Below, in pieces: positions 24,969 to 32,196 of a DNA stretch of 64,000 nt. The stretch spans positions 59,431 to 123,430 of the forward strand of contig CAYZSO010000006.1 of the NCBI GenBank assembly GCA_964479695.1, given 5' to 3'. This stretch comes from JAAYZH01 sp964479695. GTDB taxonomy: Bacteria; Bacillota; Clostridia; Saccharofermentanales; Fastidiosipilaceae. The translations under genes and the position numbers were made by a program. A model generated the notes under the pieces. The model was not told where the DNA came from, searched no databases, and saw only the letters and a list, made by a program, of their open reading frames with translations. Positions within the stretch are counted from its first letter, which is position 1; the number at the start of each line of letters is the position of its first letter.

Positions 24969-26526
24969 CTTTTGCCTCCTGATACAACTCTTGATTTAAT
25001 TTCCGAAACTCTGATGCCTGTTGTCCGGTCACTTCTTGAAAGGAGCGGACAAAGCTGCGATAACTGTCAAATCCTACATTCTTAGCAATTGTTGAGATGT
25101 TTTCGTCCGTCTCTACTAGGAGATGTTTTGAATGGTCTATACGTACGTCGCGAAGATATTCGCTGAAACTTTTTCCGATATTCTTTTTGAATATAGAAGA
25201 GAAGTAAGCATAGTTTAGGTTGACATGATTAGAAACCGTTGCGAGGTCTATATTGCGATCATAATTTTGCTGGATGAAAGTGATCGCATCACGCAGATAG
25301 TCGCTGTTTCGATAGGAGAAACTGCGTTCGGCATAGTGGTTGTTTAGATGGAGAAATTGTTTTTGCAGTTCTTCCAGGTATGACCTAATGTTGGGAAATG
25401 TATAGGGATTTTTCAGGCAAGCTAGATCCAGACGATCTTTTCCAACCCAAGGAAGTATGACACGCTCGTACTCCCGGAGTCGATTCACAATCGTTGTTGT
25501 GAGAGCCTCGAAATAGTCAATCGTGTAGCATTGAAGTGTCTCTTTGCGGAATAGCTCAGACAGTGCTTCTGTCAGAGGATAGGTGGCTTCATAGCCAATC
25601 AGCTGGAAAAGTTCATGAATGGATTTCAGCGGTAATGTCCACGAACTGATCAGCGAGTCCAATTGTTCCGGCATGAGCATTGATTTCTCAGGAAAAAGAT
25701 AGGTATAGCGGTACAGCAATTCCGATTCGCGGTACAAGTCTGGTAACTCGGAGAAGGCTGAGGCACGCCTAGTGATACAGGAGGCACTAAAAATTGTTCG
25801 CTCATGGAGAGAGCGTGATAAGTCAACAGGATTATGATCTGCCTTCACCACTACGAGTAAATGGGGTGTGTATTCCAATAGAAAGAGTTGATCCGCCGGG
25901 CAAATACTTTCTAATGCAGTCAATATGTATTGAGAGGTCTGCATAGGATCGGCATGAACTGGCTCATTCCCATAACGGCTTGGTATGAGTCGATAAAGTC
26001 GATAGTCAGCCCAAAGTGTAGGGTTCAGATCTTGTAATTCTGCTAATGAGGCGTCAGTTATTCCGCTGTGAGCAAAAAGTTGTAAGCTATGTCTCCTGTT
26101 ATTGGCTTCTTGAATCGCTAGCATTTTTGTGCTGCTGCGGGCTTTGGCCTGTTCATCTAAGATTAAGAGGATCTGATCAAGACACATACGAAGTTCGGTT
26201 GGCCCTACAGGTTTTAAAAGATAGGCCTTCGCACCGAGCGACATCGCTGTTTGTGCATAACGAAAATCATCGTGGCCAGAGACAATCAGGAAGAGCGTTT
26301 CAGGTGAAAGTATGCGGGCTTCCTTCATAAGCCCTAGGCCGTCAAGGAGTGGCATCCTGATGTCAGCGATGACTAAGTCATAATGCTGAGCTTCCAACTT
26401 GCTCATCGCATCGAGTCCATTCTCAGCGACTTCAATTCGTTTGAAGGGTAACTCTAGTTGTTCAATCATTATTCGCAATCCTTCGCGAATCTTCTTCTGA
26501 TCGTCGACAATCAGGAGCTCATACAT
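24958..26526 (-). CDS. AraC-type response regulator (YesN-like)
   Basis: 522 residues. N-terminal receiver domain with the acidic pocket D8/D9, phosphorylation site D55 ('VIADIRMPLLDG') and K107-region 'YLLKPV'. A middle region of about 270 residues has no clear domain. A C-terminal AraC helix-turn-helix pair follows ('IDLATVSNHVNLNYAYFSSIFKKNIGKSFSEYL' and 'ISTIAKNVGFDSYRSFVRSFQEVTGQQASEFRK', about 425-512). It is one base from the upstream kinase gene, its obvious partner. It probably activates the transporter operon and the divergent secreted GH16 gene, as YesN-like regulators do for neighbouring sugar loci. Confidence 0.9.
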   Translation of the reverse strand: MYELLIVDDQKKIREGLRIMIEQLELPFKRIEVAENGLDAMSKLEAQHYDLVIADIRMPLLDGLGLMKEARILSPETLFLIVSGHDDFRYAQTAMSLGAKAYLLKPVGPTELRMCLDQILLILDEQAKARSSTKMLAIQEANNRRHSLQLFAHSGITDASLAELQDLNPTLWADYRLYRLIPSRYGNEPVHADPMQTSQYILTALESICPADQLFLLEYTPHLLVVVKADHNPVDLSRSLHERTIFSASCITRRASAFSELPDLYRESELLYRYTYLFPEKSMLMPEQLDSLISSWTLPLKSIHELFQLIGYEATYPLTEALSELFRKETLQCYTIDYFEALTTTIVNRLREYERVILPWVGKDRLDLACLKNPYTFPNIRSYLEELQKQFLHLNNHYAERSFSYRNSDYLRDAITFIQQNYDRNIDLATVSNHVNLNYAYFSSIFKKNIGKSFSEYLRDVRIDHSKHLLVETDENISTIAKNVGFDSYRSFVRSFQEVTGQQASEFRKLNQELYQEAKDER

Positions 26527-26527
26527 G

Positions 26528-28327
26528 TTACCAACCTCCCATCTCTCGGTCTACCCTTGGCAAATACAGGCAGACTTCCGTATATTGTCCGACTTCACTG
26601 GTGATCTGGAGTCCGTGGCCTGGCCCATACTGCAGGAGTAGGCGACGATGGACATTTTCTAAACCAAGTCCAGTCTCTGTTTGTAATTGCGGTTTGTCAC
26701 CATACAAACGCCGGCGTAACGCTTGAAGCTCTGGGGCGGGGATGCCGGCTCCGTTGTCTCGTACACATAAGAGAAGGTGATCAGCCTGCGGTTCAGCGCT
26801 AATGTCAATTGTGATTGCTTCTCCGTTTTTGTTGGCATGTTGGACAACATTTTCTACCAAAGGTTGAATGCTCATTTTAGGAATTTCATAGTTGAAATAT
26901 TGTTCAGATACGGTAATTTTTAATGTATAACAATTCTCCCCCATGAAATTGATGAAGGATATGTAATTTTGAATGTGATGGAGTTCTACGTGTAGTTCTA
27001 CAATATCACTTCGCCAGCGAAGGCTGTATCGCATGAGTTGCCCGAGCGTCACGAGTGCATCAGAAATTTGCTCCTGTTTTTCCTCTACAGCCAGCATCCG
27101 GATTGACTCCAAAGCGTTATAGAGAAAGTGGGACTGAATTTGATTCTGCAGCGCATGGAGCTGCGCATTCTTCGCAACCAGCTCGCGGTCTACGGCTTCT
27201 TCCATGAGTCGTCCGATTTCATCCAGCATTTGATTATAGTTTTCCGCCAATGCGTCGATCACGTCCCCTTTTTCACCGTCTAAAAGTCCCGTATGAACTT
27301 TTACCGACATGTTCCCTCGGCTGACTTCAGACATAGATGCTTGGAGGCGATCGACTCGACGGAACATCCTCTTTGTTAATTGTCGTAATGCGATGAGAAG
27401 GATGAACAGTAGAAAAATCGTTGCCAACCCAATAATTGGGTATAGAGAACGAATAGGCTGTAAAAGAGGACCATTATCAACGATAGTAATAAGATAGGTT
27501 CTTAGCTTCCGGTTATAGATTGCGAAGATTTCACGATCCTCCGAGGAAAACTGCTGTAGTGTCTGATTGGGCACCAGTTGATCTGTAGAGATTGCGGTTA
27601 CAGAAGCCATCATATCACCATTCGCGCTGAGCCATTCTCCGTCTGGCGACAACAAATAGAATGGGGAGTCCCCGCTTGCAAGGTTCAATTCCCTGAGCAA
27701 CCGATCGTGGCTGATCCGCACTTCCAGGACAGTTGTCAGTTTTTGTGTGCCCCATACCAAGGGTACATTGCGGTAGTAGCTGAGGCTAGATTGACCACTA
27801 AGAGAAAATAGTTCCCAAGTGGCACCCGTGTTAGCTAGATTGTTCCCGTATGTTTTGTCTGGAAAACGTATATCATAATCGTAGATCAAATGCCAAATTT
27901 CATAAAGATTTGGATTCGATACATAGAAACTGACTTGGTCTACGAGTGGGTTGCTCCGGACAATACTTTCCATTTGCCGAAAATCCTTGTTTTTAAATTT
28001 TATCAATTGGAGACCATTGCCTCGCATATCTCCTGAAATGAAATCCAGAAACTCATGCTGACCCAAACAAATCGTAGAAACATTTTCAGCTGCAGTGAGA
28101 CGATCATTCAGTTTGTCATGCGTGAGTGTTAACTGAATTTTGGCTTGTTCATAGGCCTGCGATTTCGTGGAATTACTCAGATATGTGATCATCAGCGCCA
28201 TCAGACAGATGGCAGGTATGATTAGAACGAGTAAATAGATGATAAAGAACTTGCTAGTAATTGAGGCATTGCGGTAGCTACGCCTCAAATGATTGACTAG
28301 CCTATGTAATAATCTATCTTCTCGCAT
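26528..28327 (-). CDS. YesM-like sensor histidine kinase
   Basis: 599 residues. First membrane helix at about 27-49, an extracellular sensor region (about 50-280, probably Cache-like), second helix near 283-303, HAMP domain, then the His_kinase (PF06580) signature 'QNQIQSHFLYNALESIRML' with phospho-acceptor His400. HATPase motifs are 'NVVQHANKNGE' (N box) and 'DNGAGIP' (G1). This kinase class pairs with AraC-type regulators in Bacillota carbohydrate loci; the ligand may be a gluco-oligosaccharide, directly or through the binding protein. The kinase is separated from the binding-protein gene by a perfect hairpin, suggesting lower expression than the transporter. Confidence 0.92.
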   Translation of the reverse strand: MREDRLLHRLVNHLRRSYRNASITSKFFIIYLLVLIIPAICLMALMITYLSNSTKSQAYEQAKIQLTLTHDKLNDRLTAAENVSTICLGQHEFLDFISGDMRGNGLQLIKFKNKDFRQMESIVRSNPLVDQVSFYVSNPNLYEIWHLIYDYDIRFPDKTYGNNLANTGATWELFSLSGQSSLSYYRNVPLVWGTQKLTTVLEVRISHDRLLRELNLASGDSPFYLLSPDGEWLSANGDMMASVTAISTDQLVPNQTLQQFSSEDREIFAIYNRKLRTYLITIVDNGPLLQPIRSLYPIIGLATIFLLFILLIALRQLTKRMFRRVDRLQASMSEVSRGNMSVKVHTGLLDGEKGDVIDALAENYNQMLDEIGRLMEEAVDRELVAKNAQLHALQNQIQSHFLYNALESIRMLAVEEKQEQISDALVTLGQLMRYSLRWRSDIVELHVELHHIQNYISFINFMGENCYTLKITVSEQYFNYEIPKMSIQPLVENVVQHANKNGEAITIDISAEPQADHLLLCVRDNGAGIPAPELQALRRRLYGDKPQLQTETGLGLENVHRRLLLQYGPGHGLQITSEVGQYTEVCLYLPRVDREMGGW

Positions 28328-28346
28328 AGCTAAATTATAAACAATT

Positions 28347-28374
28347 TACTCCGCTCGTAGGGACGAGCGGAGTA
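28347..28374. promoter_or_regulatory. Perfect intercistronic hairpin between binding-protein and kinase genes
   Basis: TACTCCGCTCGT (28347-28358) and ACGAGCGGAGTA (28363-28374) are exact reverse complements with a four-base loop. It fills the 58-base gap. On the minus strand it is followed by AAATTGTTTATAATT, not a pure T run, so it may act as a partial terminator or as a 3' stabiliser that lets transporter mRNA outnumber kinase mRNA. Confidence 0.7.
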
Positions 28375-28385
28375 CCCTCAGTGAA

Positions 28386-30092
28386 TCAATCTGCTAGTTT
28401 TGCTTGGCGGACTGCCAATTCATTATTACGATATTCCATGACTTGGTCGAAACCAAATTCGTCCCTGCGCGCCAAGAAATCATTGAAAATCTGGTCAAAA
28501 CTCTCCTCTGATTCTGCAGTTATTAGTTCAGGAAGTGTTTCCAGCCAGTTCTGGAAGATCTTTTGCCAAATTACCGCTAAGTCGGAGTCTCCTACAGGAT
28601 CCAGATCCTTATAGATGCCACCTTGGATGTCTGCTTGTTTGTTTGCAAAATCCTGCATTTGCTGGACGATGGGCGCTTTGGCAGGTCTCCATTGGTCGAC
28701 AATGACAGGATTTCTGAGCATCCAATAACTATCGATCAGGCCCCATTCTTTTTCAAAGGTGTCCAAATCACTATTAAGAAGTTCAGTAAGCTCAGGTTTG
28801 AGTTGAGGTTTCCCATCAATTACATCATATGTTTCGCCCTCTTTACCCATGAAGACGTCTAGCTGTCCTTCCTCGCTCGCCATGTAAGAAAGGAAGCGAA
28901 TTGCACGTTCTGGATGTTCGCACGATTTGGAAATCATGGTAACCATCCACCCATTCATATTACCGGGGAAAAGGGTGGCTTGGTCTCCTTTGCTGTTCTG
29001 TGGTCCGTCTACAGCAATATAGTAGGAGTCAGGATCATTAGCCTGAAGCATTGGGTTGACTCCGGCCATGTTATTCCACTCACGAATCATCATGAAATAG
29101 CGCGCATTATTCGTTTTCTCCGTTATTTGATCTTCTGAATCCACCATGAAATCGACGTCGATCAAACCACGTTCGTATGCGGTGCGGAATGTCTTTAACC
29201 ACGTCACGTAATCAGGGTCCGTATAACGGTCGTATATCTTCCCATCTTTTTCATGAGGTACAGCCAACAGATTCTGCAAGTATTCTGTCATTCCATATTG
29301 GACATTCCCTTGAGAATAGAATGGGGAGATCGGTTGACCTTTATATTCTGTGTACTCATCATGTACTTTTTGTAAGGCATCGAGGAAGCCCTCCGGTGTC
29401 GTAAGATCTGGGGAGCCTATTGCTTCATAGAGGTCTTTTCTGACAAGGAAGGTCTGGCTGGCAGCAGTCATACCCGTTTCTTCCATCTGATTGGGAGAGT
29501 AGGAATCATTAGGCATGGCGTACGTATTCCCGTCTTCCTGACGATACCATTTTAGAGTTCCGTCACCGGCTACCTGATAGAAGTAGGGGTCATACTCATC
29601 AGCTAGTTCATTCAGTGCATAAACATGTCCACCTTCCCAAAGTTTCTTCACGTTTGTTTCCCACGAGCCCATAGAAATAAGATCCGGGAATTTTCCTGAG
29701 GTCATCATCAAGCCGATTGCTTCATTCGCCTCGCCTGTCGGAACCTCGATTTGAATGTTAATACCCGTTTTTTCACTAATATACTTAGATGAGAATGATT
29801 CTCCCCAAGTTCTGCCGTACCATGATGCTCCGACAAACCACGTTAAGTCGATTGGAGAAGTATCTTCTTGCCACCTTGCCCCGTCATCAACTTGAGATGG
29901 GGGCGTCGTTTCTTGTTCTGCAGTTGTTTGACCAGCAGTCACCTGTTCTGCAGTTGTCTCATTCTGTGGAGTCGTATTATCCACAGGTTGCGTCGTAGTA
30001 TTTGTGTTGTTGCATGACATTAGATTGAATGAGATGCTCAACATCACTGCTACTGCTGCGAGTCTTTTTCCTTGTTTGCTTAACTTTTTCAT
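28386..30092 (-). CDS. Carbohydrate ABC transporter substrate-binding lipoprotein
   Basis: 568 residues from the ATG at 30092, chosen because GGAGGG stands seven bases upstream; an ATG ten codons earlier has none. Lipoprotein signal: MKK, hydrophobic stretch, lipobox LMSC with Cys27. A Thr/Gln-rich linker (to about 80) follows, then a long type-1 extracellular binding protein of the LplA family (about 550 residues). 'FMVDSEDQITEKTNNARYFM' and 'GWMVTMISKSCEHPERAIRFLSYM' fit that group. Tethered outside the membrane, it should bind oligosaccharides, probably beta-1,3-gluco-oligosaccharides given its neighbours, for the two permeases upstream. Confidence 0.88.
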   Translation of the reverse strand: MKKLSKQGKRLAAVAVMLSISFNLMSCNNTNTTTQPVDNTTPQNETTAEQVTAGQTTAEQETTPPSQVDDGARWQEDTSPIDLTWFVGASWYGRTWGESFSSKYISEKTGINIQIEVPTGEANEAIGLMMTSGKFPDLISMGSWETNVKKLWEGGHVYALNELADEYDPYFYQVAGDGTLKWYRQEDGNTYAMPNDSYSPNQMEETGMTAASQTFLVRKDLYEAIGSPDLTTPEGFLDALQKVHDEYTEYKGQPISPFYSQGNVQYGMTEYLQNLLAVPHEKDGKIYDRYTDPDYVTWLKTFRTAYERGLIDVDFMVDSEDQITEKTNNARYFMMIREWNNMAGVNPMLQANDPDSYYIAVDGPQNSKGDQATLFPGNMNGWMVTMISKSCEHPERAIRFLSYMASEEGQLDVFMGKEGETYDVIDGKPQLKPELTELLNSDLDTFEKEWGLIDSYWMLRNPVIVDQWRPAKAPIVQQMQDFANKQADIQGGIYKDLDPVGDSDLAVIWQKIFQNWLETLPELITAESEESFDQIFNDFLARRDEFGFDQVMEYRNNELAVRQAKLAD

Positions 30093-30140
30093 CTGTCCCT
30101 CCTGCTTTATGATAGGCATCACTGATGCTCTATATATGAT

Positions 30141-31013
30141 TTATGCTTTGACTGCTCCAAGCATGAATCCTTTTACTAAGTATTTTTGCACGAACGGATA
30201 TACCACTAAAATTGGAACGGTGGCTACGACCATGGAAGCGAATTTGATAGAGTTCCCGGGTAACCGTGCCCCAAACCGATCCATCGCTTGTTGTTGCATC
30301 AGGTTCATTGAGTTCTCAGCAATAATCTTGTATAGGAGTGTTTGGAGCGGCAATAGATTTTGATTTCGGATATAAATGACGCCTTGGTAGTAGTCATTCC
30401 AGTGGTATACGGCAGCAAATAATGAGATTGTTGCTAACACGGCCTTACTATTGGGCAGAACGATACGGAAGAAAATGGTGTAATCAGAGGCACCATCGAC
30501 TTTGGCCGACTCTTCGAGACTTGCCGGAATTGTTCGGAAGAAATTGATGAAGATGATCATGTCGAAAAATGTGTACATTGCAGGTATGACGAAAACCAGA
30601 AAATTATTGTAAAGTCCTAGTTTTGTCATCAAAAGAAAATTTGGAATCAAACCACCATTAAACAGCATTGTGATCAATGCAATGCGCATATAAATTTTTC
30701 GCCCAATCAGATAACGCTTACTCATACCATAGGCTACCAACGCAGTGAAAATGACATGTATTGATGTAGCGATCACTGTTCGTAAAGTTGTTACCAGGAA
30801 GCCATTCAGGATATCTGGATCGCCCAGCACAACTTGGAAACTCTCCACAGAAAACTCTTTTGGCCAAAGCTTCACGGTTCCAAGATTGGCTGCTGCAGCT
30901 GAATTGAAGGCGTTTATCAGAATAAACCACATTGGATAAATTGTGATGAAACACCAGAACAACATGAATAGACCGTTAAAAATATTAAATAAGCTTAGCC
31001 GTTTTCTAATCAT
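30141..31013 (-). CDS. ABC transporter permease (YtcP/LplC type)
   Basis: 290 residues with six predicted membrane helices and the EAA-type loop 'ESAKVDGASDYTIFFRIVLPNSKAVLAT' (about 165-192) that contacts the ATPase. The start overlaps the stop of the other permease by four bases (ATGA). Together they form the heterodimeric channel of a CUT1 importer of the LplBC class. No ATPase gene is in the locus; such systems usually share an MsmX-like ATPase encoded elsewhere. Confidence 0.92.
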   Translation of the reverse strand: MIRKRLSLFNIFNGLFMLFWCFITIYPMWFILINAFNSAAAANLGTVKLWPKEFSVESFQVVLGDPDILNGFLVTTLRTVIATSIHVIFTALVAYGMSKRYLIGRKIYMRIALITMLFNGGLIPNFLLMTKLGLYNNFLVFVIPAMYTFFDMIIFINFFRTIPASLEESAKVDGASDYTIFFRIVLPNSKAVLATISLFAAVYHWNDYYQGVIYIRNQNLLPLQTLLYKIIAENSMNLMQQQAMDRFGARLPGNSIKFASMVVATVPILVVYPFVQKYLVKGFMLGAVKA

Positions 31014-31990
31014 AAAATTCCTTCTCCACTAATTTTGTCAGTTGCTTTATTGGCAAAGAGCAGAAGCAGCAAGGCTACAATTGATCTGGCAAAGAGCACA
31101 GCAGTTGAAAAAGAATGCCTACTCATGACTAGACCCATGTTGTAGATGAAGAGATCCAAACTTTCTGCAGCCTTGAGATTCATATTATTTTTCAGCATAA
31201 AAATTTGATCGAAATTACTACTGAAGATACCGGAGATCGCCAAGATTAGGAGCATGGATATCGTGGGTCGGATGGATTGTAAAGTTATGTGAAACATTCG
31301 TTGCCAGCGATTAGCTCCATCCAACGCCGCAGCCTCATAAAGGCCCGGATCAATCCCTGAGATTGCAGCAAGGTAAATAATTGCGCTCCAACCGGTTTCT
31401 TTTACCGTGTCAGAGACGAAGATGATCCACCAAAAATGATCCGCGGAACTCATGTAATTCATTCGCCGATCTGACAATCCGATAAACAGTAATAAATCAT
31501 TTATTATGCCATCAGAGGCAAGCCAATTCATGACAATTCCGCCGAATATTGTCCAAGCAATAAAATGAGGCAGGTAAGTAATGGTCTGCACTTGGCGTTT
31601 GAGTTTTGTGCTGCGTATTTCATTTAATAAGAGAGCAAAAATAATCGGGATAGGGAAACCGAGAAAGAGTTTGATCGAGCTCATGCCTAGTGTGTTTCGG
31701 ATTGACCGCCAGAATCTCGGATCCCCAAGGAATTCTCGGAAATGTTTCAAACCGACAAAGGAGGATTCGTAGATTGGTTTGGCGATGTTGTAATCAAAAA
31801 AAGCTATCCCAAGAAAAAACATAGGTACATAAGAGAAGATCAGCATCCAGACAATGCCCGGAATGACCATGCTTTGCAGTTGCCACTGGTTTCTGATTCT
31901 GTGACCCAATGTCCCAGAAGACCGTGGTTTGACTACCGCAGGACTCTGTTGTACTTGGGCCTTGCTTATCTTGTTAATTTGCCCCCGCAT
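31010..31990 (-). CDS. ABC transporter permease (YteP/LplB type)
   Basis: 326 residues. A basic cytoplasmic N terminus, six membrane helices and the EAA loop 'YEAAALDGANRWQRMFHITLQSIRP' (about 220-244). First gene of the operon that runs permease-permease-binding protein-kinase-regulator-phosphorylase-GH16. GGAGGG precedes the start. It faces the secreted GH16 gene across a 206-base divergent control region. Confidence 0.92.
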   Translation of the reverse strand: MRGQINKISKAQVQQSPAVVKPRSSGTLGHRIRNQWQLQSMVIPGIVWMLIFSYVPMFFLGIAFFDYNIAKPIYESSFVGLKHFREFLGDPRFWRSIRNTLGMSSIKLFLGFPIPIIFALLLNEIRSTKLKRQVQTITYLPHFIAWTIFGGIVMNWLASDGIINDLLLFIGLSDRRMNYMSSADHFWWIIFVSDTVKETGWSAIIYLAAISGIDPGLYEAAALDGANRWQRMFHITLQSIRPTISMLLILAISGIFSSNFDQIFMLKNNMNLKAAESLDLFIYNMGLVMSRHSFSTAVLFARSIVALLLLLFANKATDKISGEGIL

Positions 31991-32196
31991 TCTTCCCTCC
32001 TGATAGTGAATTCGATTAGTTATTCATCTTATTCACTTATAGATTAAGTTGATATCGCTAGTGAGACCATGACGAAATTTTGGAATTCCGGTCTGTTATT
32101 TGCAAAATTGTGACAATTAATAATGAATATCGTCATATCCAAGAATTATTTAGTTAATTAAGATGAGGGCAACGCACAAGAAGGGAGTTTGAGGAA
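31991..32196. promoter_or_regulatory. Divergent control region of the glucan locus
   Basis: AT-rich gap between the importer operon (minus) and the secreted GH16 gene (plus). A plus-strand TTGTGACAATTAATAATGAA with a partner GTCA makes a weak dyad (32111-32134). A minus-strand TATAAG lies near 32043. I cannot define promoters with confidence, but this is the expected target of the YesN-like regulator. AAGGGAG serves the GH16 start. Confidence 0.4.
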
